Below are positions 34,554 through 48,035 of a stretch of DNA of 64,000 bases, piece after piece. How positions within the stretch are numbered: the first letter of the stretch is position 1; every line of letters begins with the position of its first letter. Position numbers and translations under genes: made by a program. The stretch comes from Lobosporangium transversale. Lineage: Eukaryota > Mortierellomycota > Mortierellomycetes > Mortierellales > Mortierellaceae. The stretch spans positions 62,001 through 126,000 of the forward strand of contig NW_019029004.1 in assembly GCF_002105155.1 (NCBI RefSeq), read 5' to 3'. Below the pieces are notes generated by a model. That model ran no database searches and was not told the origin of the DNA. It saw only the letters and a program-made list of their open reading frames with translations.

Positions 34554-36454
34554 TTACCGTTTGGGGAGAGGGAAGGTCAATGGAGCTGTCAAAATAGCAC
34601 GCTTCAAGTTCTTTCCCTCTTCTGTAGATGCATTAGGGCCGAGTTGAGCTTTCTGAGTCGCTGTTAGCTCATTGACCTTACATCCCAAAGATTTCCATAA
34701 TTCATTCACCCTGTTTTGCTTCAAAGATAGATCCCTTGTCATTACTGCAGCATCGATATTAAAGTTCTCAAGTGTCAATGCGAGAACAAATATCCAAGAT
34801 AGCAATTTGTCCTTTGACTTTGGTGTGAACGTATGTCTAGATTAGACGTTGTATCCAATACAGAGAAATTATATTAGTCAACTGAGTGTCCATGTTTGTA
34901 GAAACAGCCATGTTTGCACATGTAATTTTTTTTTTTTTTTTTTCCTTCTTTCCACATACCTCTTCTTACTATCCTCCGGCATCTCTGTGAATCGTTCATA
35001 AAAGTTCTCCAGGATCAGACTGGGAACTTCACCTCCCATGATTCTGTTTACTGTATCAGAGTCGTCTAGTTTTTTATCAGGGATTGTCCTGAACGCCATC
35101 AAATAACTAATATACATCAATACTCGAATCTTGTGTCGATCCTTCTTGCTAACCGACATTAATGCCATGAGGGAATCATTAACATAAGAAGATCCTTGGA
35201 ATGGCAAGACAGTTATTGGTTGATTTGGATTGTTCAAAATTGATTTGAAAGGAATGAGCTGATATTCTGCAGGAGTGATAAGGTCATCAAAGTTATAGAT
35301 TTCCTCGACTTTTGTAGCATTGAGGTTATAAGGAGGAATGGGTCTGTCCTCGTCTGCCTCGGCCTTGATCTCCGCTGCGTAATTATAACAAAGATAGTAT
35401 AAGTAGCTACTCTGTATTATTATATCATCCAAAAATTTATAAAGCAATGGTTTAAAAAAGTACCTTTAGAAGGAAGAGCACTGGTCTTGGCAGCGATCGT
35501 GTCGCGAAGTATACCAGCATCCTTGTCCAAAGTGCTGACATTGACTGCATTGCGTTCCACAGACTTGATCTGCTGCTTGGCTTTCTTGGTACCAAAAGCC
35601 TCCCCAAGAGCATTCTTTGCTACCAAAAACTATGTTCCAGCGCACACAATATTAAAGCGGAAAAGTTGGTTCAGCAACAAGGGAAAAAAAGTGTCAGATT
35701 CTCGACCATATACTGTTTTTTTATGATTCCAACTAAGTCCTTTTTCAAAAAAAAAAAAAAAAAAAAAAAAACATATTCTATACCTGATCCATGCTGGATG
35801 TATGAACTTTTGCGTTCTTGAGTGATTTGATAGTTCGGTTGACGGCAATGACAGGAGCATCCTTAAATGTGATCTTATCTGTTTTCTTATCACGAATTGC
35901 AATAACATATCTAATTGTGTCCGCGTTTTGACAAAAAAAAAAAAAGACAGAGCTTCGTCAACTTTTTTTTAAAAGTAAATCCAATCAATCCAGATCAATA
36001 GGAGCATTTAGAGGCGGTTTTCCCTTCTCCTTGTTCTAATATACCTGCAGAATCCATTACGAGCATTCTCTCCAAAATTCTGGCCCACAAACTCTACTTT
36101 TCCCGTGTCAGCCTCCAAAATGCGCCTCTTCTTTTTACTTTTTGGTTCCTCATGATCAGGTTTGTAGATATTAAAAGGAGTCTCCTTTGGAGGAGCTATT
36201 CCAGGAAATACAGCTACAAGTTGTCATCGAGAAAATTGAGCAAGCATAATAGGAGAGAGAAATTATTAGTAAAGACGGGGCATGCCTTCTCTTTGAAATG
36301 AATGTTTGCGTAAATGGCATGAATGCTAAGAGTATTTTTTTTTTCTTCTTTATTTACCCAAGTATGGTCCTTCAACACCAGCATCCACATCTGTTTTAGC
36401 AAACTCCAAGCTGAGCTTTGACCCTTCTGTATCTTTTCTCTTCGATGAGGACAT
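34554..36454 (-). CDS. RPA49: RNA polymerase I subunit A49 (Rpa49/POLR1E)
   Basis: Six exons join in frame: 36454-36358, 36213-36045, 35910-35784, 35629-35464, 35374-34960 and 34836-34554. They give 418 aa, about the length of yeast A49. The N-terminal dimerisation part has FPGIAPPKETPFNIYK and VEFVGQNFGENARNGFCRYV, a hallmark of A49. Next come a basic linker (FGTKKAKQQIKSVERNAVNV) and the tandem winged-helix C-terminus (EIYNFDDLITPAEYQLIPF, LMYISYLMAF, SWIFVLALTLENFNID). A49 pairs with A34.5 and stimulates initiation and elongation of Pol I in the nucleolus. Several introns contain long A or T runs. Confidence 0.9.
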
Positions 36455-37064
36455 TGTATAAAGTAATGTGTTTGAGGTGAAGGAGGACCAAGAGAGCTGA
36501 TTCCTCTTTACATTTTATTCAAGTGACTGCGATCCAGAAAAAAAAATGTCGGTGTAAACAAACAAAAAAGCATGCTTGGTCTGTATTAAGCTTTAGGCTT
36601 TTACGGGTTCACTAAGAAGATCGAAACCCCCCCCCCCCGCTAGATGTATAGGATTATCAATCATCACTTAGATATTCATACATTTAGCCTTACGCATAAT
36701 GATATCAAGTGAAACCCCCTTATCCTCAACTCTTCCTTGTCAAAATGAACATAAATTTAAGGATAACTTTATTGACTGAGCGGGTTTCTTGGAATACTAA
36801 AAAGAGAACAATGACCATATCCCCGAGAACTCTAAAGCAGAAGGAAATGAAGCAAGTAAACAAATAAAAAGATACTTGAAGCTTTAACAGCTCAAAGAAT
36901 TTGCAAAGAAAAGAGCTCTTGAAATAACATTGACTAGGTGTAATGAATTAGGAGTATATGCTCTGTCTTTTATATATTTATTTTATTTTTTTCCTGCAAC
37001 AAATATTCGATTTTAATGATTGGTATTGAAGTTGCCGCTGTTGATATTGTTATCATTGTCGCTA
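36455..37064. other. Intergenic between two - strand genes
   Basis: Contains a run of 11 C near 36629-36639 and AT-rich sequence. It should hold the Rpa49 promoter and the 3' UTR of the Mdm1-like gene. No gene is seen. Confidence 0.5.
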
Positions 37065-40000
37065 TTATTGTTGTTGCGGGTCAGAAGATCCAGTCGTTGC
37101 TGGTGAAGAAACTGAGGATGACAACGCAAGTTCTGGCCACAATGCTGCGATTACTTCATCCAATGCGGTATACACTAATTGCTGATTTAGCCTTCGATTC
37201 TGGAAAGCTGCAAAGACACGTCTGGCACCACGTCGTGCATTTTGATGCCCCACCATATTACCAAGTAACTCGGGTAAGAAAGCCGAGAGTTTACGATTTG
37301 CTTGATCTTTTGTCAGCGCTCTTTGTTCTGGAGTCCTCGTCACTTTACTAGCCGCTGTCGCGCTTGCAGTGGTCGAGGATGACGCCGCAGAGGTAGAGGA
37401 TGGTTTACCTGCACCCGTACTCGTACTTGTACCTGTTAGCAATGGGTCCACTGAGGATCTAGGCGTCATCGATGATATTCCCAAACCAGGCCCAGCAGCC
37501 TCATATTGTCCTGAAAGACTGCCAGAAGTTGAACTGGGAATAGAAGCAGGAGGCCAAATAGAATCTCGAAGCTTGATCACATAAAACGTAAGCATATTTT
37601 CTTCCACATACGCTTTGATCGTGTCTCTCAACTTGCGTTCAATTGTGCCCCCCAAGACCTGCTGCAAAATTATAACAACAGCTTGTCGCCTCAACCAGTT
37701 GTTCTTCTCTTTAAGCTCAAACAATTCAATAAATAGATCGCACAAAGGCTCTGTGAATGTAGTAACCCCTTCAGATTCAGCCACATCCTGCCGAATTTGT
37801 TGCGGCTGTTGTTGAATTTGCTGTTGGTACTGCAGTTGTTGCTGTTGCTCTCGCTGCTTGGCATGTTTTTGCTCAGATTGTTGAAGCTGAATTTGTGTCC
37901 TTTGATGTTGCGTGTGAGGATCTGGTGAGCTTAGTCTGCGACTCCTCTCCGCTTGAATCAGCGACAGGCGTCCAATAGACTGACCGCCAACCTCTGTAAC
38001 CGGTGATGGTGATGACGTATCGAACGAAGACAAAGGTGATGTCATGGGTCGCTCGAGGATTTCGCTTTGGACTAGTCTAACGCTACTGGTACCGTCATGA
38101 CTACCATGTCTTTTCCTCAAGCCCACAGGACCTGCCAAAGATTCAGTCTTGTCATCCCCATCCGCTTCCATTGTAAACTGCATCATTTGGTTACCCAGCT
38201 GCTTTGTAATGTTGCCTAAAACTGTCGGTGGACCACCACTAAACATATCATCCAATCCCTCAGAGACTGTTTGGTAAATATGCTTCATAAATCCTTCATT
38301 TTGCTCTGCTTCGATTGAACCATCAACACTATGACGTCCTGCGGGATCATTTACACTCGATCCAAAGCCGCTCAGAATCTGCATCCTAGAGGGATCCCGC
38401 ATTGCCACTGGAGATTGTAATGGGGAGGTTGCAGAATGGAATAGTTGTTCAAAGGAAAATTGGCTGGGTGACGGCAATGTATCAGCTGCTGGCTTTGCAG
38501 CCTCTTTTTCCTGATGATCACTTTCGAAAAGGCCATGTGGTATGATGCTGGAAGACGGTGTGGCTGAGAACTGTGGCAATGCTACATTTTCCTGTGAAAG
38601 AAAAGCTCTCAACTCCTGAGATTGGCAAATCTCGACATGTTGCACTAGACATTGGAGATAACGCTCTAAACCAATACGACGACCCTCCACAAACATCCGT
38701 TGTAGTTTTAGAAAGCCACGTTTTGCAGGGAGCTCATACTGGCGAACGATCGAAGGGTATTTTTCTTTCAATCGCTGGTGTAGTGCAAAAAACTCGGAAT
38801 AGCGACGAGCAATGACCCATCCAGACGCAAACGAGCCGTCCTGTGCAAGTTGATGGACTTCAATCACATACAAAGCGAATTCTTTTGACCCTTCATGGCC
38901 AACAGTGGACGATGTGATGTTGATAGTGGATCGACCCTTAAAAAAGAAAGAAAGAAAAAAAAAAAAAAAAAAAAAAAAGGAAAGAAAGAGAATACATACG
39001 GGTGAGCAGCTGCAAGAGAAAGAGCAGGAAGGGTGCTGGGAGATCAGTTTTCAAGTGGCAAAGCAAGCTAAGCCAGCTAAAGCCATCTTACCGGCATGAT
39101 CATGTTTTCTTGCTCTTGCACCTCGTACAGGGTCTTTTGGTACTCCATGCTTCGAATCTCACGTCTTATATCAGATTTTGACTTTTTTAAGATCCTCAGT
39201 TCATTCTCACGGCCCTGCCGTTCCGCTTTTTGTATTAGGGTCTCCACAATAGCTTCTTGCTTCAGCACGGTTTCAATATCCTGTTCGAGCTTCTTGATCT
39301 TTGTAGAGAGAAGCAAGTCTCCAGGCGCAGCAAGATGAACATTTTCCTTTACTAAATCACCTGTAGATTCTGCCTCATTAGGCGATGTATAATCACGTTT
39401 TACGCTTCTTTGTAACGAATGCAAATCTCTAGTCGGATCCTCCAAGTTGCGTCCAATCGTTGGCTTCATCTCCTCCATTCGTTTGTCATCAATATCATCA
39501 TCACTAGGAGACACGTTATCCACTGCTGGGGAGAGTCCCTGCTTATCAATCGTCGAGGAGGAGGACCCTTTTGACATTTTGAACTCAAAAACACTGCTGA
39601 GTGGAGAATAGCCTGAGTCGGACGGATCGCGAGATTTAACCCTGGTCGTCTTACCGTCCTCCAAAGTTTTCTCCTTGAACCCCTGCCTCGACGGCTTCTC
39701 AGACTTACCCCAATCCTTTAAAGCATCTGCTCTTGGGTCTATAGGGTCCAGGAGCTCCGAGCCCACGCCTCCTTTCCTCTTCAAATCACTGACGGATGAG
39801 TCCTCTTGTTGTGCATCCTGGTTTTCCATAATTGATGTTAAAGCTGCCTCTACTGCAACAATGACATCCTCTTTGTCGGGCCGCTTCTTTGATATTCCTG
39901 GTATCGACAATCCTTCATGGTTATCTACTTCAAGGTCTTCCTCATCTTCTTCTTGTCCTTGTAACTCCATTAATAAGGAACTCCGCAGAACTGGAGTACT

Positions 40001-41970
40001 CTCTCCGGCGGACGATGGTCTTTCGTACCGCTCTGTATCTGTCAAGTCCAAAGAGTTCTCACGGCCATGACCAACTGTAGATGGGCTTTTTCGATAAGAT
40101 GACGGGATTATTACTTGGGTTCCGTGGCTTCCACTGACAGGTAGCTCAGGATTCGAAATCGAACTAAGAGATCGAGTGCGAGCGAGAGGAGGTCTCTTGG
40201 CTTCTAAAGATGATGAAGGGATATCAAGGCTTTGTTTTGGTTTCGACCCCGATGGTTGTTGAGCTGAATGGGTTGAGTCGATCGAGACGGGGGATCCAGA
40301 TTTAGATCGTGTATGCGCGGACAATAGAAATGATGGTCGGAAGTTGGAGATAGAAGTCTCTGTACGCTTTAAAGAGTCCTGCTGCTGCTGCTCACGATCT
40401 TTTTCTCGTTCTCGATCCTGCTCTCTCTCCTTGTCACGACCGAGTCCAAAAATATCCAGGAAAGACCCTGCACTCGATCTTTTTGTATTCTCTGGCGTTT
40501 CTTTCCGTTTGTCAGACGAGCTCAGCCCAATAGCTGAAAACAATGTTGGCCCTGCATTTGGTGGACGTTGGTACGAGGATGTTCTGCGATGCCCTCGTGC
40601 CTCCTTGCCCTTATGACTTGCCTCAGCGAGCGAATTTTGGTAGGATGTCAGGAATTTGAAATATAGATCAGATTTGACGAACTCAGGATAGTCTCTTTGC
40701 TGCATCTGGTCAAAAACCTGTTGTTGTGCTTCCAATAGTTTTTGGCGCACATTAGAAACTCGAGCATCCTCATTTTTCTTGATCTCCAATTCTGAACTGG
40801 AAGAACTCTTGTCTATTGAGCTGTGGATGTTGCTGTTTTCAGTCATGGAGAATTCACGTAAAACATCTACAAGGCTATGATCAATGACGACGGGTCTCGG
40901 TGCGGATTCTGAAAAATAAGTGTCGTAGATCATCCTGACATCATCCCGCAACGTATCCGTGCCTTCGACTATAGTGGAGATAGAGGCCTTACGATTACTT
41001 CTGATACTTCCAGCTATATTGCTAGGTGGTTTGGGAGTACTATCCGTACTTGTAGACGATGGCGTCAGAGCTCCAAGTGATTTTTGATCTTGTTTCCTGG
41101 AGTGTGTAGAAGAGGGTGTATTCAATGCTGATCTATTTCTTGAAGTGGGTTCGCCTACACCGACAAACGCTGTGGAGCCTGCCTCTCCTTTTTGTTCCGT
41201 ACTAATTTTAATATTGAGAGTGTCGATCAACAGCCAGAACTGAAGCTCGTTCATGTTATCTTTTCGGTCTTGAAATTCCATGAAATAAGATAATCCAGAA
41301 GGATTATTAAGGATGGTGTGGAGGTCAATTAATGAAGGTGGATTCTTTGTATCCGCGTTTTCCCTTGATCGACGCTAAATTGTGGTTTGAGCATTTGCAA
41401 AGACGGTTACGCATGAAGCCTGTTAAAATGATGTTTATAAAACATAAACATCGAGTGAAGTATAAAAAAAGGAGCCGCATCTTACCTTCGAATATGCTGG
41501 TCCTCCTAGCGCTTCGATCCGCTTTTCGGCACGTTTCTTGGCAATATCCAATCTGTTGATATAGACTATAATATCTTCGACCTTGCTACCGTTGACAATC
41601 TCGTCTTTATCACATCCCGCTGTTTATCCAGATAGAAAAAGTTATAAAAGATGAAAGATATCCTGTTAGTCCATATCTCAGGATCATGATTGCTTTGTAT
41701 TCCATTCTTATAACAGCGATTTCATCAACATTTATTACCAATCAAAGATTTCTTTTTCCTGATCTGAGTTATGATGGTGTTTCGAATTCTTTTGACATCC
41801 AACAGACTATCACAGCGCTTGATCATTTTCAGAAAATCTTCGAAACTATAAAGATCTGCTCCTGCTCCATAAGGGTCTACTGAATTACTACTAAGACTCT
41901 TTGAATCATAATCCATGTTGTCTGTATGTTGCTTCAATGCCTCTCGCAATTTCTTGACCATATTCCTAAG

Positions 41971-42002
<32 letters not shown>

Positions 42003-43261
42003 TAGAAAATTATGATTAACATAAATATGAGAAGTGGTCTCATTTTAATATTATAATCCAGCGAAAGAGGGTGCGTATTTAATGATCATGCTTATTATGA
42101 TGATCTTACTGTTCTCTTATCGCTTTCCCGATCTAGTGCAGTATTTGAATGAAACACATACAACTATCAGAATTCATATACAGTCCATCAAGATGATGAG
42201 TACATTCCGCTCAAACAGGCGTTGGACAGAGAACTTACATAAAGATCTACGTTTTGGTTCCAATAATCCGGGTCTGACAAGAGATCCATCACAGGCCTCA
42301 ACACAACACATACTAATAATTCACGAAGTAAGTGTCGTAGGATCTCGCTTTGAACTTCAGATGGCGGCAACAGTGTCGGCAAAATGGCCTGTACCACATT
42401 TCGAAGATAGGCTTCCTCGGTCGCCTGTGTTGAGATGGAGGTTGAGAGCGCTCGATGTAATTTCCCATTGCGGAACTTGCTAGCTACCATGATATCTAAT
42501 TCATCAGATTCTGTTAAGGATCGTTCAAGTGAATTTCCGCGGAGTGCCATCTCTGCTTTACGGAAATCGTTAACATGAGCTGTCACTTTGGGAACTAATC
42601 TCGTTACGAGTAACTGTGTGAGATCTAGACCCATGAGACGGGTTTTGAGACGTATTAGAGCAATCCTTAACAGCTTTTCGATGCGTTGTTGAAGCATCAC
42701 CTCAGGAGTGATAGAACGCATCCAACTTGCTACATAGTCACGTATGATGAGTTCAATCAATGAATCGACCGCGTCAGAAAAATCGGGCATAGTTTTAGCT
42801 ATAGGTTCCCTATATTCGGCAACCTGTTCTTGTCGTCGCTGTTTTTCAATATTGCTCCAGACTACTGGACGAGTGAACTTTGCAGGACGAAGGTAATGGA
42901 ACATGAGGCGCGATTCAGAACCTGGCATGGTTCTATTGGTGTGGTTGCTTTTATTCTGTTGAACATTGCTAGTAACAGAAAGAGCAGTAGCTGCATTTTG
43001 ACGTTGTCGACGAGCATAAAGGATAGAGAATGCAATGTTGGAAGCAGCTAATGTCAAAAGAGAAAGGATGAAAACGATGGGTGCGGCGAGGATGAACGTT
43101 GCGATTCTGCTCAAGACCGAATTGCCAAATGTCTTTGTCAAAAGAAGGATTAGCACCAGGCCAATCGATATAGCGAACTTGAATGAAGTTAGGTGAAGTG
43201 ATTGTGCAAACCAGCGGGAATTCTTGCCCGGTGTTGCTATAGGCACTGGTTCTGGTAGCAT
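37065..43261 (-). CDS. MDM1: Mdm1-type PXA-RGS-PX-nexin_C protein (SNX13/14/25 family)
   Basis: Large multi-exon gene. Main exons: 43261-42239, about 41952-41737, ~41630-41485, ~41380-39095, then the PX and nexin_C exon (~38930-37065). Near the N-terminus two hydrophobic segments (residues ~30-70, FAISIGLVLILLL, FILAAPIVFILSLL) anchor it in the ER. The PXA domain follows (DFSDAVDSLIELIIRDYV, SEILRHLLRELLV), then an RGS-like part (LHTILNNPSGLSYFMEFQ), a long disordered stretch with a coiled coil, a PX domain (YVIEVHQLAQDG, ARRYSEFFALHQRLKEKYP) and nexin_C (LCDLFIELFELKEKNNWLRR). The family tethers ER to vacuole/lysosome and lipid droplets. The acceptor of exon 2 is uncertain: the best consensus site is out of frame, so a downstream AAG acceptor is assumed. 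Confidence 0.85.
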
Positions 43262-43971
43262 CGGATATATGAATTATAAGTTGATCTTATTGCCTGAGGC
43301 TGTGCTGTGTTGTCAGCTTGGGAAAGAAAAAGAATATGAGGAATATTAGAAAGACATAAGCACTATGTTAATAAAAGGAGGGGAAGGTGGAATCAGGAGT
43401 GACCCGAAGAATTAAGGAAGAAATAAGGGTACTAAAGATGAAGAAAGGTCATGGGTCATGGGTCATGTTAATTGTTTGCAGCAGAAAGTTGAACTGCACA
43501 CCCCACACCTCGGGAGAGATTTGCTGTAATAGCATGTACATGTACAATGTCGTCAAGAAGGAAAAAAAGAGAACGTGACAGACACGAACTGTTGCACAAT
43601 CCTTTGTGCTTATCCGATCTTCCATCGGGATCGCCTTCGTTTTTCATACCAAGAAAAGACTATAAACGTGATAAGATGAAAAGACAGGCAATCAGCTGGA
43701 TCTTTTTATTTTATTTTATTTTATTATATTTTTTATTTTGATATTTTCCTACTGTATTGCTCCTTGTCTTTCTCTGCAATCTGTGTCGACGTCTGTGCTT
43801 TTCCTTTGTGTTGAGAACGGCAGATCGTCCTAACGAAATGCATTTTCAGTGGCTGAGTCACATGCTATTGGCACGTCTATCCGATTTCGATTGCCTTTTA
43901 CCTTTCCAACTAACAAAGGAACAGAAAGATCCACTCCACTCACACAACATTAACAAAAAAAAAACATCACC
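43262..43971. promoter_or_regulatory. Divergent intergenic region, Mdm1-like / mL53
   Basis: About 700 bases separate the start codons of the - strand Mdm1-like gene and the + strand mL53 gene, so both promoters should lie here. A TTTTATTTTATTTTA repeat at about 43707-43726 and an A run just before the mL53 start are the only visible landmarks. Confidence 0.4.
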
Positions 43972-44400
43972 ATGTCCTCTGCATCCATGTCAAAGTTCCT
44001 GACCCAGGTCAAGGTCTCCATGGCCCCTTTTTCACCTTCCTCAAAAACTGCAAAGTAAATGATTTTCTCGACAACTAGATCGATCACTTTTAGTGAACAA
44101 AAAGGACTTTCCAGATTAACAATCGCTAATACGAATTCGAATGTTACCTTTTTTTTTTTTTTTTTCTGTAGGATCTTCCTCTCTAGGATCATCACCAATG
44201 ATGCCCTCACTGTAAACCCCGCACTTAAAATTGTTACCGATTCTCATGGAGATGTCTCAAAGCCTGCTACAATCCAGGTTACATACAAGGATGGGAAGAC
44301 CCTTAACTTGCAGGCTGGTGAAATGAAAGTCAACGACGTCTTGCGTCAAGTTGGAAAGCATGCAAGGAAACTTCAGGAGAAGGAGGATGCTGCTGCATAA
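43972..44400 (+). CDS. MRPL44: Mitochondrial large-subunit ribosomal protein mL53
   Basis: Exons 43972-44054 and 44172-44400 join in frame to 103 aa, close to the length of yeast Mrpl44. The protein runs SKFLTQVKVSMAPFSPSSKT, then AKIFLSRI across the splice, and VTYKDGKTLNLQAGEMKVND. This matches the small thioredoxin-like mL53 protein of the mitoribosome. The intron has a T run just before its AG acceptor. Located head-to-head with the Mdm1-like gene. Confidence 0.8.
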
Positions 44401-44634
44401 ATGAACAGGAAAAAAAAAAAAAAAAAAAGATGGACACATGTCGGCAACGAACCAAGAGTGAAGCAAAGTATTGCAGCCAAAGTCATCATTATAATCATTT
44501 ACTTGGGAGGGAGAGCCTGGTTGCATACCAAATCCATGTACAACAATTCGCAAAAAATAAATATCTCGATCTCAATTAATTGCAAACTGTAGCTTGAGTT
44601 TATAGTGCAACAATATGAAATAGACCTTTGAAGG

Positions 44635-44666
<32 letters not shown>

Positions 44667-45016
44667 AGCCCATATAGTGGATATAGAAGGAGGCATTGAT
44701 CTGCCATGTGGCAACTTCAGGATACAAAGAGTGTGTGCAACAAGAGAGGGAAATGATGATCATATCTGATGATCGTGACCAAGCTAACCCCTATTTTTTT
44801 TTTCCTGAATGTTTAAAAAGAGTGCATGTGATGTCAGGAAGGAGACACGGTGATTCAGGGGGATTGAAGCAATAAGAAAATCTTTGTCATCCATTTGAAA
44901 AACGTACCGGAATACATGTCTATTCTTCTCTTCTTCTCTCTTTTTTTTCTTTGTTTCTGTTTCTGGTTTCTTCCTTCCTCTGTCATCCTTCACTTTTCTC
45001 TTCATATCATCTGGCC
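44401..45016. other. Intergenic with homopolymer runs
   Basis: Holds the 3' end of mL53 and the promoter of the SH3-PX-BAR gene. An A run (~44410-44428) and a longer A run (~44636-44663) are present, as is a CT-rich leader just before 45017. No coding region is supported. Confidence 0.5.
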
Positions 45017-47372
45017 ATGACAAGTTCACTTCCAGCAATCCCCAAGAACCATCCCGTCTTTTCCTCACAATCCCCGACCATGACTTTAGGTGTTATTGAT
45101 GGCCTCGAAGTCGAATACAAAGAGGGTGCCATTTCGCAAATGCAGCCGCAACAGCAAGGAAAGCAACAACTTTCTTCGGGACAGCAGACCCCTCAACAAC
45201 AACCACCACCACAAGGATGGACCGTGCGCGCACTTTACGATTTTGAAGGCCAACCTGAATTCTCAGAACTATCTTTTTCAGCGGGCGACGTGTTGAAAGT
45301 AATCAAAGTTGGGCTTGCGGAGGGCTGGTCCTTGGCTGAAAAGGATGGTGCCCGAGGTTTAGTTCCTGAATCATATATTACTGTAAGTCGGGGCCTTTTT
45401 TTTTTTTTGTTTATTTATTTATTTATTTTTTGCTGGCATCTGTCCCCAAGAAATGTATTACCAAATGTTGAAGAAAGTACTCATTGTCCTTACGGTTACT
45501 TTTCTCAAGTATATCCATGATTTTTCGGTCTCCCCTGATGGTCATGTCGGCGGTCACACCCAGGAAACGTCCGTTGCATCCGTTTACTCTACTTACTCGA
45601 CCGCCACCGTTAATACCATTAATACCAACCCACGTAATTCTGTTTTTGGTAAACGCCAATTGAACCGCTTCTCTTGGTTCGTTACCACAGGCGCTGAAGA
45701 GTTTGTTTTAACAGGGGGAAGTGCCAATAACCAGACCAACTCGGGCAAGGCAGGGTCCACATCGACAGAAGCAGAAAGCCGTCGTCTCGGATCAACGCAT
45801 GAATCCAGCCCGGGTGGCTCTATCAGGCAGTCACAGGGGCCCGGGTCGAGTGTTCGGAGTCATAGTGGAGAGAAAGTTATTGAGGATTCGGAAGATGAGG
45901 AGGAGGTGACCGAATCGGACAAGCACTATATTCAATCAGGGCCTACTTGGCAAGAAAAGGTCCCTCTGTTCAGTGTCCGAGTACACGATCCAGAGACAAG
46001 GCGCAAGATGGCGGGCATGCAGGAGTACACGCTTTTCCATGTAACCTCAACGGTAAGTGAGGGTTTTGGGAGCAAGGATTGATTGGCCATTGTGGGTCCA
46101 CATTGATAATAACAAGGCATACTGATGTCCTAAATATTGAAATAGTTTAAGGAAGGAGTGTCTGTCACAGTTGAGCGTCGTTACAGCCAATTTCAATGGC
46201 TCTATGATCGTCTTGTGACCAAGTTTGGCGCGCTCATTCTGCCACCACTACCTGAAAAGCAATATGCAGGTAAGGAGAGAGCTCATAGTAACAGATCCAG
46301 CAACTTTTTTTTTTTTATTGACACACACAGATACTAACCAGTAAGCGCTGTTTCCTATGAAAATAATCAAAACAAACAATAAAGGTCGCTTTGCTGAGGA
46401 GTTTATTGAATGCAGACGACGTGCCTTGGAGAGGTTCTTGAGCCGACTTGTGCGACATCCTGTTTTGCGCTATTCCGATTTACTGACACATTTCCTAAGC
46501 TGTAATGACGATGGCGATTGGAAACGCGCAGAACGTAAGTTCGACAATGATCGAATTACTGGCACAGCTTTCTTCCAACATGTCTACCACCCTGAGTTTA
46601 ATATCAATGAAGATGGGTAAGCGACTTTTTTCTCATTCTTAATTGATATTTATATGTTGTTAAATATTGGACTTTAAATACTAGTATTAATTTATCCTCT
46701 ATAAAAATATATATTAATCAGGGAGCTTGATTTGGCGGAGAGCTTCAATGCACATTGCAAAGGATCCGAGAGAATCATGCCTTTCTTAATGGACGCATCA
46801 ACAGCTTACAAGGAGGGGATCGAAGGTATATCAGATCAACCATGTTTATTCAGATACCTTCTCTTCTCCTCTCCCCCATATAACCTATAAAAGATGTATC
46901 TACTGACACGCAACGTCTACAGATTCTCAATTCAGGTATAAACGCCTTGGGCTTGCTCTTTTGGCCTTAGTTTCGACCACAAAGGATGGCCCAGAGAATA
47001 AAACCCTAAACGATGAGCTTGCATGGTGTTGGCGCGAAAACTGTAAAGGTAAAGGTCACCCCTGAAAAAAAAAAAAAAAAAATTAGTGCTTCCGATCTAT
47101 GTTTGGTATTTCTCACAACATTCTTCTTTATATTTTGATTCTTAAGATTGTTTACGCTTAACTAAGGCAATGCAGACTACTGCAGAGGCTTTGCAGCTTA
47201 TGGCAGATGTTCATCAGACACACATTTCAGAAGGATGTCAGGATTGGCTTGATACCATCAAAGAAAACGCAACTCCTTCATCTACTTTTGCCCCTGTCAT
47301 CGATATGCACAACGGCACACATAAAAAACTGGTCGAGGTCTGTGAAAAGGAGCAAACAATGGAGGTAACCAT

Positions 47373-47424
<52 letters not shown>

Positions 47425-48035
47425 CTTTGCTAGTATTATCAATCTTGTTTTCTCTTTTTACTTAACTTACCTTTGTTTACTTATACCATATTAGGAAATT
47501 GTTTCGGAAACCGTGAAGTCAAGATGCGACACAGTTTTTAATATTACTCTGGCAGAAATGGATCGAGCCCATGACGAGCGTGTCCAAGATTTCCGAAAAG
47601 GCACCAAGGATTTCCTAGACTCCGAGATTGCTTATCATGAAAAGGTAAAAGGAGGGAAGAGAACGCGTTTCACTAAGATATATAAACTTGCGGAGTGAAA
47701 CAGATGAATGCATATTAATATGCTTGTATTCTATGCTTCGATGTTAAAAAAAAAAAAAAAAAAAAAAGATGCTTGCCCATCTTAAGAAAGCTCGTGCGGT
47801 TTTTGATGAACCATGTTATGACGGCCTGGCTAGCATGCCACGTTTCCGTTCCAAGTATGAGAAAGAGCTGGATGATCAGCGATATCACTCACAAAAGCCT
47901 TCACGCCCTGTTTCATCTGCCTCGGTTGCCTCAGTATCTAACATGGTCGGGGGTGTAATGGATGGCATGAATGGATTAATGAAGACCAAGACACGAGCTT
48001 CAACTGGGAGAGGCCTCATGGGATTCTGGTCTTGA
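45017..48035 (+). CDS. SH3-PX-BAR sorting nexin (SNX9/18/33-like)
   Basis: Nine exons join in frame (45017-45382, 45510-46052, 46146-46269, 46385-46616, 46722-46825, 46923-47048, 47147-47364, 47495-47644, 47769-48035), giving 709 aa. An SH3 domain lies at about residues 70-122 (VRALYDFEGQPEFSELSF, EGWSLAEKDGARGLVPESYI). An acidic linker follows, then a PX domain (VTVERRYSQFQWLYDRL, LPPLPEKQYAGRF, RRRALERFLSRLVRHP) and a BAR domain rich in charged helices (LAEMDRAHDERVQDFRK). SNX9-type proteins bind phosphoinositides, curve membranes and link to dynamin and WASP in endocytosis. The last exon ends in a serine- and glycine-rich tail. The intron before it ends in a run of A right up to the acceptor G, which is unusual. 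Position in the first exon: first ATG with an SH3-containing frame. Confidence 0.88.
47372..47422. repeat. T21-A30 homopolymer palindrome in an intron
   Basis: A run of 21 T is followed directly by a run of 30 A, six bases inside the intron after exon 7 of the sorting nexin gene. It could fold into a pure A-T hairpin. The same arrangement occurs in the ferrochelatase gene at 49625. Confidence 0.9.

Noticed and set aside
37016..37351. 111-aa + strand frame at the end of the Mdm1-like gene
   Set aside because: Antisense to the nexin_C domain, which is well supported.
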